DNA of 42,980 nt from an uncultured Lachnospiraceae bacterium (GTDB lineage Bacteria > Bacillota > Clostridia > Lachnospirales > Lachnospiraceae), in NCBI GenBank assembly GCA_948688495.1, contig CAPQSW010000001.1:163358-206337 (forward strand), given 5' to 3'. Below the pieces are notes generated by a model. That model made no database searches and was not told where the DNA came from. It was given only the letters and a program-made list of their open reading frames with translations. This document shows, in pieces, positions 33,725 through 41,293 of this stretch. The position numbers and the translations under genes were made by a program. The number at the start of each line of letters is the position of its first letter. Position 1 is the first letter of the stretch.

Positions 33725-34222
33725 CTAATCTTCAAGGGCATCTTCCCCACTAATAACAATCGGTGTGGCGATATTGACATCCATTTTATCACTCCACATT
33801 CCTAAGTGCTTACCCAACAGCTCCAGTGCCTTTAGTTTAGAAGCAATCTTTACTTCCCTTTCCACACTCGAAATAGAATCCCCCTCCGATTCTTTGTATT
33901 TTATGGATTCTATGCAGGCAAGATCTTCTTCCGTGGCAGTGTCTTTAATTTTCCCGTTGCTGTCAACAATGTCTGTTATCTTCACAAAAGCAAGCTTTGC
34001 TAGTTCCAGAACGACCCTGTCTTGATTCACTCCCATCCTTCTGCTGCGTTCTGCCATCGCTTCTGAAATAGCCTGTTGAACCTTAACAATTCCTAACATC
34101 CTTGAGCCCTGGACATCAGCTGTTTTTGCTGAATATCCGGCTCTTATAGCCGCCTGCGTTGCGTTCAGGTCAATCAGGTATTCATCTACAAACCGCTGCT
34201 GTTTTTCTGTTAATTTTGCCAC
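33725..34222 (-). CDS. terS: Terminase small subunit
   Basis: 165 residues from a GTG start (VAKLTEKQQRFVDEYLIDL). The helix-turn-helix segment NATQAAIRAGYSAKTADVQGS is the DNA-recognition domain of Terminase_2 type small subunits. GAAGG upstream supports the GTG. The longer frame back to 34309 would translate the terminator hairpin just upstream and is rejected. It opens the late operon. Confidence 0.92.
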   Translation of the reverse strand: MAKLTEKQQRFVDEYLIDLNATQAAIRAGYSAKTADVQGSRMLGIVKVQQAISEAMAERSRRMGVNQDRVVLELAKLAFVKITDIVDSNGKIKDTATEEDLACIESIKYKESEGDSISSVEREVKIASKLKALELLGKHLGMWSDKMDVNIATPIVISGEDALED

Positions 34223-34276
34223 ACTGCCACCTTCTTTCCCAAAAATTTGTTCTATTTCCAACTCATTTTTCCCATG

Positions 34277-34306
34277 AAAAAAGCACCATGCTAAGGCACA
34301 GTGCTT
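34277..34306 (-). terminator. Strong terminator between late regulator and terS
   Basis: An 11-base stem (34281-34291 with 34296-34306, two G-U pairs), TAAG/CTTA loop and a T-run on the minus strand. It separates the early operon from the packaging and structural genes. Confidence 0.85.
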
Positions 34307-34339
34307 CATGCAAAAACTTTGTAAGCTGCTTTGCTTATT

Positions 34340-34765
34340 TTACATATTATCACAGTCTTCATGAGAATTGTGAGAAAGTTTAAAGAAACTGTAAAATTTT
34401 TTTGATACAGTTGTTCTGTGCACCCCTATTTCCTCTCCAATTTCCTCCCAACGCATATTATTGATACAGCGCAATCTAAGTATCAAGCGCATTTCTGCAT
34501 CATCCACGGATTTTAGAAATTCCTCAAACTCTTTTCTTTCTTCCTGCAGCTTTCTAAGGGAATATTGCATCATATCCTCCAAATCTTTCTGTTTTTCCAG
34601 AAAATCGTCTGTTATGTCAGTATGTTCACCACTCCCTTTAGGCATATCCGACAGAATGACTGGTTTGTAATATATCCTCTCTGCCTCCAGATCTTGTAAT
34701 TGTTTTTTTATATATTCTATTTCCCGGTTTATGTAATATATCTGTTTGGATTCTTCTAACGTCAT
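34340..34765 (-). CDS. Sigma-70 region 4-like late gene regulator (DUF1492/ArpU type)
   Basis: 141 residues. A coiled-coil start is followed by a C-terminal helix-turn-helix (MRLILRLRCINNMRWEEIGE, then GVHRTTVSKKF), the sigma region 4-like fold of ArpU/RinA-type phage regulators. These act on late gene expression just before the terminase genes, as here. The terminator downstream suggests it controls readthrough or a late promoter. Confidence 0.83.
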   Translation of the reverse strand: MTLEESKQIYYINREIEYIKKQLQDLEAERIYYKPVILSDMPKGSGEHTDITDDFLEKQKDLEDMMQYSLRKLQEERKEFEEFLKSVDDAEMRLILRLRCINNMRWEEIGEEIGVHRTTVSKKFYSFFKLSHNSHEDCDNM

Positions 34766-34821
34766 ATTCTCTCTCCGCCCTGCCGCATTCTTATTTTATT
34801 TGCTTTCCCTGTATTTTCCCT

Positions 34822-35223
34822 CTATGCCCCTGGAATAAACCAATCCCCTGCTGCAAATGCCCTGCATTCGTTTAGGTGCTGCAGCGCTTCCTTATGGGCT
34901 TTTACCATTGGATGTCCATATGCCTCAGAAATGGATATTCCGTGGTTTCTGGCAAATTGTATGACATACTTTCCATGTTCGCTAAAAAGTTCATTCTCGG
35001 CTGCGTCACAGGCTGTGCTCTCGCTGGCTCTGATTCCAACCCCTTCTTCTGATTCTCTATAATTATAGTTCTTACAGGAAGTGCATACGCCCCTATCCCG
35101 ATTTCTACAGCTCATGCAGTTCTCATTCAGTGAGCACACCTTACATTCCTCCGGATTCTGGCATAATGTGGCATTTGAACTGCATTTCCAATGGCTTCCC
35201 ATCAGTTTTTCTCTGCTTCCCAT
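34822..35223 (-). CDS. Cys-rich zinc-binding phage protein
   Basis: 133 residues starting MGSREKLMGSHWKC. Ten cysteines lie in the first 50 or so residues in pairs (CKVC, CMSC, CTSC), suggesting one or two zinc knuckles. The C-terminal helix pair (GISISEAYGHPMVKAHKEAL) is typical for small phage proteins. AAAGGAGG lies 5 bases before the ATG, and a perfect hairpin lies just upstream of it. Function unknown. Confidence 0.7.
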   Translation of the reverse strand: MGSREKLMGSHWKCSSNATLCQNPEECKVCSLNENCMSCRNRDRGVCTSCKNYNYRESEEGVGIRASESTACDAAENELFSEHGKYVIQFARNHGISISEAYGHPMVKAHKEALQHLNECRAFAAGDWFIPGA

Positions 35224-35237
35224 TGTTCCCTCCTTTC

Positions 35238-35260
35238 TCTGCCGGGATGTTCCCGGCAGA
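35238..35260 (-). promoter_or_regulatory. Perfect hairpin next to the ribosome binding site
   Basis: TCTGCCGGGA and its complement (10 bases each, 3-base loop) end two bases before the AAAGGAGG of the Cys-rich gene. No T-run follows. It could control translation or protect the mRNA 5' end after cleavage. Confidence 0.6.
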
Positions 35261-35326
35261 CGTTGTATGATTGTTTTGCTATTGTGATATATTATTATCC
35301 CTAAAGGCTGGTACCTTATTTGTGAA

Positions 35327-36025
35327 TTATATAATCCATTCTTCCGGCTTTCCACATTCTTCAAATTCATATGCCCACACCCAGGGATTAACCTCCCATC
35401 CGTAACACTCAAAATCTGATTTCTTGATAGTTGAATTCCAAATTTCCTTGAAGTGTTCTTTGTTTGGCCACTTATTTACATCATAATCAAATGGATTCTG
35501 TGGCTGTGCTCCTTCTCTTTCGGCTTCTGCATCTGTTATGTCTTGCAGGCGCTCCACCCGGACATCCGTCACCCTCAAGAAGATTCTGGCAGCTTCTTTT
35601 GGCATATGAATGGAAGGACGCCATTGTGGGCTGTTCTCTGCCATAGAATCATACAGTTTTTCAAACTTATCATCGGGAAGCCTTACTATTCTGCATCCCC
35701 CATCCTTCTCATTTTCAGAAGTCTTGTATACTATGTATGTGATCTTATCATCATAATCCAGATTTGATATTCCCCAGGTTTCCCGGATATACAAAAAATC
35801 CCCTCTCTCATAAGGCACTTTCATATCAAAGCGATAAAACGGCTTCACATGAAAACTTATTTTGTCTGAAAATACCAGCGGGCTGTATATTTTTATATCA
35901 TCGGGTTTCGGAATTTCTCCTGTAAATCTGTTTCTTGGAAATTTTATTACCCGCCTTGTATTCTTTTTTCGCCCATCTAATATGGCACGGACCATTTCTG
36001 CATTGAATAATATTGGCTTTATCAC
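35327..36025 (-). CDS. ASCH-like phage protein
   Basis: 232 residues from a GTG start with AAAGGAGG 8 bases upstream (IKPILFNAEMVRAILDGRKK). The sequence DGRKKNTRRVIKFP near the start and RGDFLYIRETWGI in the middle are typical of the phage ASCH-like group, a small beta-barrel fold thought to bind RNA or nucleotides. Members of this group are common in early regions of Firmicutes phages. Function unknown. Confidence 0.7.
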   Translation of the reverse strand: MIKPILFNAEMVRAILDGRKKNTRRVIKFPRNRFTGEIPKPDDIKIYSPLVFSDKISFHVKPFYRFDMKVPYERGDFLYIRETWGISNLDYDDKITYIVYKTSENEKDGGCRIVRLPDDKFEKLYDSMAENSPQWRPSIHMPKEAARIFLRVTDVRVERLQDITDAEAEREGAQPQNPFDYDVNKWPNKEHFKEIWNSTIKKSDFECYGWEVNPWVWAYEFEECGKPEEWII

Positions 36026-36042
36026 CTTGCCATCCTCCTTTT

Positions 36043-36597
36043 TTACTGCCCGCTCCTCAACATGCAGAATAATAATTCTGTCATCGATTTTCTCCTCGGC
36101 CCTGGTACACATTTCTGTATGGTTGCCAGCTTCCACCGCCCGCTCTCGTAATCGATTTCAGATGGATTTTCAAATTCATCTGATAAATTTGATATATATG
36201 GCACCGCCACCATAATCCCAAAGTGCATGGATGAATCTGGCGCCGTTTCGTGCAGATGCCGTGAAAATGCTCCATTTCGCAAATCCGGCAATAATTCCTT
36301 GTAGCATTCCATCGTGGTGACTATGTAATTCTTCTCCCCGAGGAAATTTAAGCCATTCCCGCTGTAGGCATCCTGCTTACAGCTCTTAATCTCGTAACAG
36401 ACAAATATGCCCTTTTCTATATCCGATACCGAGCACTGCCCAGCTGGGACAAACTGCATGTAATCAATTCTCTTTGGCTTTCCTTTAGCTGCAAATGGAT
36501 CTATACTCACTTCCTTTGCCCAGTATTTCCCCATCCCGGAAAATTTGGACGAGATAAGCAGCTCTCCCAGGAATTTTGTCGTTTCCTTTCTATCCAT
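36043..36597 (-). CDS. Putative PD-(D/E)XK nuclease-like phage protein
   Basis: 184 residues starting MDRKETTKFLGE. The pattern IDYMQFVP, a spacer, then FVCYEIKSCKQD and GLNFLGEKNYIVTT matches the D...ExK core of PD-(D/E)XK nucleases. The end is beta-rich. It lies 17 bases before the ASCH-like gene. Nuclease activity is inferred from the motif only; it may be a structural relative. Confidence 0.55.
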   Translation of the reverse strand: MDRKETTKFLGELLISSKFSGMGKYWAKEVSIDPFAAKGKPKRIDYMQFVPAGQCSVSDIEKGIFVCYEIKSCKQDAYSGNGLNFLGEKNYIVTTMECYKELLPDLRNGAFSRHLHETAPDSSMHFGIMVAVPYISNLSDEFENPSEIDYESGRWKLATIQKCVPGPRRKSMTELLFCMLRSGQ

Positions 36598-36626
36598 TTC
36601 CTTCCCTTTCTCTATTTGCCGGGATT

Positions 36627-37241
36627 TCATTCTTTCGGCTTTTCACCTTCTTCAAAGTGCATTTCCATCAATTCGGCAATCATCAGATATTCTTTGGCAT
36701 ATTTTGATTCGCTGTGTGTTTTACGGACTTTTTCCTTAAATTCTTCTAACGTTCCAGTAAAACACCCGCATACGACCCCAATGCTTTCATCTTTTTGTCG
36801 ATGGAATGTTGTGTGACGACAGGCGGAACCGAATCCTTTTACCAATGCATAATCTTCATCTTTGCAAATCTTTGCATCTCCGCAGACCTTGGCATCTCCG
36901 CAGACCTTGGCATCTCCGCAGACCTCGGCATCTCCGCAGACCTTGGCATTGCCGTAGACCCAGGCATTGCCGTAGACCTCGGTATCTTCGCAGACCTCGG
37001 CATTGCCGTAGACCCAGGCATTGCCGTAGACCTCAGCATCTCCGCAGACCTCGGCATCTCCGCAGACCTTGGCATTGCCGTAGACCCAGGCATTGCCATT
37101 CTGGGCAAGATTTTCCTCTTTTTCAATATATCCCCCAACATCCCCCGCCTTGACATTTTTAAAATCTTTCAAGGCTTTAATTCTGTACAATTTCCTTTCC
37201 GCACTTATTATATATTCTTCCGTCAGCTCAAATTTTTTCAT
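36627..37241 (-). CDS. Hexapeptide-repeat beta-helix phage protein
   Basis: 204 residues from MKKFELTEEY, with GGAGG upstream. After a short globular start (DFKNVKAGDVGGYIEKEENL) come about 13 hexapeptide repeats of the form GNAWVY / GDAKVC, predicted to fold as a left-handed beta-helix. A Cys/His-containing end follows (SACRHTTFH). Similar proteins are widespread in prophages without known function. Repeat number is likely variable. Confidence 0.75.
   Translation of the reverse strand: MKKFELTEEYIISAERKLYRIKALKDFKNVKAGDVGGYIEKEENLAQNGNAWVYGNAKVCGDAEVCGDAEVYGNAWVYGNAEVCEDTEVYGNAWVYGNAKVCGDAEVCGDAKVCGDAKVCGDAKICKDEDYALVKGFGSACRHTTFHRQKDESIGVVCGCFTGTLEEFKEKVRKTHSESKYAKEYLMIAELMEMHFEEGEKPKE
36864..37094 (-). 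repeat. 18-base tandem repeats encoding hexapeptides
   Basis: About 13 units of 18 bases; several are identical (GCAGACCTTGGCATCTCC on the plus strand). They fall into two groups (Trp/Tyr type and Cys/Asp type), arranged in blocks that look duplicated. Confidence 0.88.
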
Positions 37242-37668
37242 TTCCTTCCTCCTCTTTGTTGAATGGTATTCCATTCCTGATGGTTTCCCCGTCCTCTGCT
37301 TTCCATGCCCTTATCTGTTCCGCGTCTGTTCTGCGCTCCTTAATCATTTCCAGGTATGCGGACTGCTGCATCTTTGGAATATTATCCTGAAATCTGATGA
37401 TAAATTCTTCCTTGTGGGCGCTTAAGACTATCCATGCCTCTGTAATGGGAAATCCTTCTGCTTTCAATTCCCCTGACTCCAGGGGCTTTACATACTTCCG
37501 TTTCTTTTTTGCCACTTCCGTTCTGGCTATTATGCTTTCTATGTACTCCTCTGCCTTTTCATGTGCCAACTCGCACTGGAAGGAAGTACATGTATGCATC
37601 CGGGAGCCCAGGCAGAAGCGGCAGATATTATTCCTCAACCATTCTTCCTTATAAGCTTTCCACGTCAT
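37228..37668 (-). CDS. Phage protein of unknown function with Cys motif
   Basis: 146 residues, TWKAYKEEWLRNNICRFCLG, then C-x6-C-type Cys residues (HTCTSFQC), a basic middle, and a helical end. It overlaps the upstream -1 frame by 20 bases and the next gene by 14. No family recognised. Confidence 0.65.
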   Translation of the reverse strand: MTWKAYKEEWLRNNICRFCLGSRMHTCTSFQCELAHEKAEEYIESIIARTEVAKKKRKYVKPLESGELKAEGFPITEAWIVLSAHKEEFIIRFQDNIPKMQQSAYLEMIKERRTDAEQIRAWKAEDGETIRNGIPFNKEEEGNEKI

Positions 37669-38106
37669 CGCCTTCCCCTTTTACGGATATGAGGAATGCG
37701 TGTAGCACTGCCAGTTTTTCCTCTTTTTCCAGTATTTCCTTCATAAGCCTTTCAACTTCTTCACTAATGAGATCAAGCACCGCCCGCGGTGGCCTGATTC
37801 CCTGTACTGCTGCATCCTGCTTTTTTCAGTCTTTTCTTTTGCTTCGTCCGGCTTTTTCTCTATTTTCTTTTCTTCTGCGGCTTTCAGCTTATCCTCCGGC
37901 TTTTCCCTTGGGGCTCTCGTTTTCGGTATTTCATCTTCCGGGATTCCCTGCTCTATGAGTATTTCCCTGATTGTTTCCCTGCTGCACAGATTTATCTCAG
38001 ACAGAATCTTTATCTGTTCCCTCTTGTTTGCTGCTTCCAGGTATGTTTTTCGTATATCTTCCGGGGACATATCCGTATTGTATTTTTTCTTTACTTCCTG
38101 CTCCAT
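37649..38106 (-). pseudogene. Phage coiled-coil protein split by a frame change
   Basis: From MEQEVKKKYNTDM (AAGGAG 8 bases upstream) the frame runs 121 codons to a stop at 37741. It carries a helical domain (SPEDIRKTYLEAANKREQIK, CSRETIREILIEQG) and a Lys/Glu-rich part. After a run of six A (37821-37826) the in-frame sequence turns basic and unlike a protein. The -1 frame, in contrast, continues for 58 residues (PRAVLDLISEEVERLMKEIL, LAVLHAFLISVKGEG) to 37649. One lost A explains this; a programmed slip is less likely because the canonical heptamer is absent. An alternative is a sequencing error. Confidence 0.6.
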
Positions 38107-38155
38107 CGCTTTCTCTCCTTTCTTTTCAAAGCTCTTGTTTTTTCGCATTTCAGCC

Positions 38156-38659
38156 TCATTTCCTACTCCTCCCCTTAAATTCCTCCGCTAGTATCTCAAA
38201 ATCGACGCTATCATGAAGCCTTCCATCTTGCAGCCTTGCCACCTGCCTGTAATATGCACATTCACGCCCTCCGTACTTTTTGATGAAATTCCGGTAGCCC
38301 CTGATGGCAGGATTATCTGCAAAGGCACACCATGATATTCGATTCATGTGGTAAATCTCGAACAAATCGCAAACCGCCTTATATACATCCCTTGCAAATT
38401 CAATACTATTCTTTTTGTAGCTGATGATGCCGAATCTTTCAGCAGACATTGACTTCCAGTCGATCGAATATTCTATGTAGCCAAGAATATTATCTTTCCC
38501 ATCCACCGATACGAAGCAGTGCCTATCAAAGTTGTCTTCCGGCAGATCTATTGTGCTGCCTCCCGTTCCGCCGTTCCAAAATATATTTTCCGGCCTGTAC
38601 CAAGATTTTATATTTTCCTCCCGCAGCCTGGCCTCGTATAATTGCGCTGGTTTTAGCAT
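38156..38659 (-). CDS. GNAT-like acetyltransferase of phage type
   Basis: 167 residues with an acetyl-CoA binding-like region (AIRGYRNFIKKYGGRECAYY) and the closing strands. The order SIDWKSMSAERFGIISY and FARDVYKAVCDLFEI fits the phage GNAT family. Substrate unknown. GGAGGTG before the ATG. It follows the YopX gene by four bases. Confidence 0.65.
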   Translation of the reverse strand: MLKPAQLYEARLREENIKSWYRPENIFWNGGTGGSTIDLPEDNFDRHCFVSVDGKDNILGYIEYSIDWKSMSAERFGIISYKKNSIEFARDVYKAVCDLFEIYHMNRISWCAFADNPAIRGYRNFIKKYGGRECAYYRQVARLQDGRLHDSVDFEILAEEFKGRSRK

Positions 38660-38663
38660 TTTC

Positions 38664-39038
38664 TCACCTCCATAATTCCGGGTTATCTGATATGTTGCCT
38701 ATAATCTCCAGCTGCCAGCCCCAGTAGCCGTCAAAGCTCATCTCAGCGCCTTCCCCCTCCAGTACAAATCCTGCGCTATCAGTGTCCCACCTTACCAGAA
38801 GGTTTTCCTCGTCCGTGTCTGTACAGAGGATGTCTCCCTCAAAAATCTTCCTTTCATTGGCATCTTTAAATCCTGTGTACTGGCCGATTGTTTCCGGGTC
38901 GATTTTAACTGTACCGCAGTCACAAAAACCCTTGTAAACTTCAAATTCCGTCAGAGCCCCGTTTATGTCATGGACGGGAAGTCCTTCCGCCCATCCGTCC
39001 CCGGATTCTTTCTTTGCCCTGAATAAAATTTCTCTCAT
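38664..39038 (-). CDS. YopX family protein
   Basis: 124 residues with the full YopX pattern: MREILFRAKKESGDGWAEG, IGQYTGFKDANERKIFEGDI, GNISDNPELW. YopX-type proteins are common in Firmicutes prophages and have no known function. AGGAGG before the ATG. Confidence 0.9.
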   Translation of the reverse strand: MREILFRAKKESGDGWAEGLPVHDINGALTEFEVYKGFCDCGTVKIDPETIGQYTGFKDANERKIFEGDILCTDTDEENLLVRWDTDSAGFVLEGEGAEMSFDGYWGWQLEIIGNISDNPELWR

Positions 39039-39041
39039 TCC

Positions 39042-39449
39042 CTATGTCCTCCTTTGCAATTCTTCCAATGCGGCTTCGGCTTCTTCTTGAGTAAGAAAAA
39101 TACCCTTTCCTATATCCATTTTCCGGTATGTATACCCACCACCCCATTCGTCCGCGCATTCCATCTTGAAGTTATCCGATAAATTACCAAATATCTTAAA
39201 ATTGATAACTTGTAATGGGATTACTGGCCGCTTTGCGCCTTTATTGATTCGATATACCGTATCTCCCACCGCACAGGGCAGTTTCGGAAGCTTTCCCTGT
39301 TCCTCCAAGTCCTCATATTCTGCCAGCCTGTTCAGCGTGTTTGTGACTTTATTAAATTCATCAAATCCAAGATTACACTGTAAATCCATGCCGTCCACGC
39401 CGATAATGTCGGCGTTTCCAAATTCGTCACGTTCTGTCAATCTCTCCAT
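39042..39449 (-). CDS. Conserved phage protein of unknown function
   Basis: 135 residues from MERLTERDEFGNADIIG with GGAGG upstream. NRLAEYEDLEEQGKLPKLPC, VGDTVYRI and the beta-rich centre recur in Lachnospiraceae prophages, often beside YopX. No function known. Confidence 0.75.
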   Translation of the reverse strand: MERLTERDEFGNADIIGVDGMDLQCNLGFDEFNKVTNTLNRLAEYEDLEEQGKLPKLPCAVGDTVYRINKGAKRPVIPLQVINFKIFGNLSDNFKMECADEWGGGYTYRKMDIGKGIFLTQEEAEAALEELQRRT

Positions 39450-39503
39450 ATTCCCTTTCCTCCACATTCTTTCTCCGCTCCGCCACTCATGCACTCACCG
39501 CTC

Positions 39504-39659
39504 TCATTGCTTCCAATTCAACTTCTGTCCGCACTTACTACACCAACCGCCAAAAGGCTCTTTTATTCCTCTTACAGCTGCACCGCATATAGGGCAATCG
39601 GCACGAATCAGTTTATCTGCAGTTCCATCTGCCGGTACTCCGGCTCGAAATTCATCCAC
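39504..39659 (-). CDS. Small zinc-ribbon protein overlapping the dam gene end
   Basis: 51 residues from a GTG start with AAGGA 6 bases upstream (MDEFRAGVPADGTADKLI). Two CxxC pairs (CPIC and CSKC) make a zinc ribbon, then a short basic end. It overlaps the methylase end by 52 bases in another frame. The second half is clearly protein-like. Function unknown. Confidence 0.6.
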   Translation of the reverse strand: MDEFRAGVPADGTADKLIRADCPICGAAVRGIKEPFGGWCSKCGQKLNWKQ

Positions 39660-40411
39660 AGTATTTCCTTTTTCCTGCTGCATACCTGGGAATATGCCGT
39701 GGTTTCCTCCCTGTGCCAGCCTTTCAGGGTGGCATTGTAAAGCTCATTATCATATCCGCTCAGGATTACCGGGCCTTTGTGTGCAAGGAGAATGTACAGC
39801 AGTTCCTCCTGGGCCGGATCATCCATCTCGTGCCGGTACTGCTTTCCGTGCCTGGCGCCCAGCACATATGGCGGATCTGCATAGATGAGCACATTCGGGA
39901 AGTTGAATCTCTGGATTATTTCAATTGCCGGCCTGTTTTCTATCTGCACGCCCCTGAGCCGTTCCGCCGCCTGCATGATCTTCTCCGGCAGTCTGCGCCA
40001 GTCCTGGGAAGCGTAAGCGCGCTCCCTTCCCTGTACATCGTTTTTCCAGCCAACTTTCTCTCCGTTTGTGCGGAAGCCATGCCCCATGTTCAGGCGTATG
40101 TAAAAGTTTACGGCTTTCCCCAGGCTGTCCTCCGGGACTGCTGCAAATGCATCCTCGTAGATCTGCCTGGCGTATGGTGTCCAGTAGACTTCATGGGCAA
40201 GCTTTTCGGGATCTTTTTTTATCCACTCAAATAAGTTCACTACGTTGTTGTCCAGATCGTTCACTGTTTCAATGTTGGACCGGGGCTTGTTGAACAGCAC
40301 AGCGCCGGATCCAAAGAAGGGTTCCAGGTAGCTGTGGTGCTTTGGGAAGAAATCTATAATCCAGCCGGCAAGACTCCACTTGCTTCCAGGGTATTTCATT
40401 ACTGCTTTCAT
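39608..40411 (-). CDS. Phage DNA adenine methylase (D12 class)
   Basis: 267 residues starting MKAVMKYPGSKW. The SAM-binding motif EPFFGSG, the region around ETVNDLDNNVVN, and the catalytic DPPY (in NVLIYADPPYVLG) mark an N6-adenine methylase of the Dam/D12 family. No restriction partner is adjacent, so it probably protects phage DNA or sets timing. The start overlaps the previous stop (ATGA), which fixes it at 40411. The recognition site cannot be read from sequence; GATC is a guess. Confidence 0.9.
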   Translation of the reverse strand: MKAVMKYPGSKWSLAGWIIDFFPKHHSYLEPFFGSGAVLFNKPRSNIETVNDLDNNVVNLFEWIKKDPEKLAHEVYWTPYARQIYEDAFAAVPEDSLGKAVNFYIRLNMGHGFRTNGEKVGWKNDVQGRERAYASQDWRRLPEKIMQAAERLRGVQIENRPAIEIIQRFNFPNVLIYADPPYVLGARHGKQYRHEMDDPAQEELLYILLAHKGPVILSGYDNELYNATLKGWHREETTAYSQVCSRKKEILWMNFEPEYRQMELQIN

Positions 40412-40614
40412 CTCCGCTCGCTCTTTTCCAGGTTCGGGCACCAGTGCGTGCCGAGCATGTTGTAATCGAGCCTGTTTCTGCACTTTTTCCTTTCTGCATC
40501 CTCTTTAGAGAGCCATACCTGGTGCAGTCTGCACCAGAAAGCCGGGTTTTGGCAGATTTTATTGTCCAGCCCCATGTATGGGTTTCTCTGGTCCGCAGTC
40601 ATGTGTTTTCCCAT
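40408..40614 (-). CDS. Small Cys-containing phage protein before the methylase
   Basis: 68 residues starting MGKHMTADQRNPYMGLDNKI with AGGAGG before the ATG. Cys pairs around NPAFWCRLHQVWLS and the tail CRNRLDYNMLG / HWC suggest a small zinc-binding fold. It is translationally coupled to the methylase. Function unknown. Confidence 0.65.
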   Translation of the reverse strand: MGKHMTADQRNPYMGLDNKICQNPAFWCRLHQVWLSKEDAERKKCRNRLDYNMLGTHWCPNLEKSERR

Positions 40615-40623
40615 TGCTTCCTC

Positions 40624-40928
40624 CTATCCCGTAAGCTGGCGTTTCTTCGTTTCCACCCGCTCCACTTTTATCTCTCCCTTGCTACTCTTCGAAATTATGG
40701 CTTTTATCCCGCCCGCAAGGTTTAAGGCAATTTTTTCAAGCCTTCCGTCCAGCATTTCGCCTATTGCTGCATTCAGGATTGATAAGATTATTTCCCCCTG
40801 CGCATTCTGTTCCCCGGCATTCTCGCCGAAAACTCCTCTATTTCCTGTTCCTCCGTCAGTGGCGCTGATTCAAATTGTATGGTCTGCCCGCAGAATCTGC
40901 AGGGCGCGATATGCACCATTTTGCTCAT
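40624..40928 (-). pseudogene. Zinc-ribbon phage protein with internal deletion and frame break
   Basis: From MSKMVHIAPCRFCGQ the frame runs 46 codons and stops at 40788. The -1 frame then continues (FGENAGEQNAQGEIIL to VERVETKKRQLTG) to 40624. From memory, phage relatives of this gene have a second Cys pair and about 30-40 more residues between EEF and FGEN, so a middle piece appears to be missing and the join is out of frame. A lost T in the TTTT run is the simpler but less complete explanation. The start overlaps the HNH stop (ATGA). Confidence 0.6.
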
Positions 40929-41293
40929 GCTTCTCCTCCTTCCAGAAATCCCCATTTGCTGTATACGAGTTCCCTTTCGTCCCAGCCCGGGTAATGGCTT
41001 TTTAAATATTCTTTGAATATTTCAAGCATCTCCCCGCGGAATCCCCTGTTCCCATTGTCCATCATTTCATGGTGGTACTGGCACCCCAGGCCTCCGTTCT
41101 GCGGTATGCCTAGGCCGTTTTTACTCCTCGGGATGTAGTGCATGATGCCTTTTATTTCTTTTGCAAATTCCGGCCCGCCTTCCATCCGGTAGCCCATTGC
41201 ACAGAAGATGCATTCCCCGCGGTCGCGCTTTATAATCTCCTTCCTTGCCCGGGCATTAAATTCCCGGGCCTTCGCCTGTCTGGACCTGCTCAT
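40925..41293 (-). CDS. HNH-like endonuclease domain protein
   Basis: 122 residues. The zinc and catalytic pattern CIFC, IMHYIPRSKNGLG, GLGCQYHHEMMDNG follows the HNH fold, although the usual HIVPR start is changed to MHYIPR. It could nick DNA during packaging or replication, or be a homing-like enzyme. GGAGG before the ATG, which overlaps the DUF4406 stop. Confidence 0.75.
   Translation of the reverse strand: MSRSRQAKAREFNARARKEIIKRDRGECIFCAMGYRMEGGPEFAKEIKGIMHYIPRSKNGLGIPQNGGLGCQYHHEMMDNGNRGFRGEMLEIFKEYLKSHYPGWDERELVYSKWGFLEGGEA

Noticed and set aside
34223..34309. N-terminal extension of terS
   Set aside because: It would translate the terminator hairpin (HCALAWCFF). The GTG with a good ribosome site is the better start.
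36864..37094. CRISPR-like array
   Set aside because: The 18-base units are contiguous, without spacers, and encode a hexapeptide repeat.
36795..37262. Plus-strand ORFs rich in ISADLG or RRPRH repeats
   Set aside because: They are reverse readings of the hexapeptide repeat gene; the minus strand carries the ribosome site and the natural sequence.
39608..41293. Restriction-modification system (Dam plus HNH)
   Set aside because: The HNH protein has the layout of a small phage HNH and is separated by two other genes; no specificity or restriction domain is seen.
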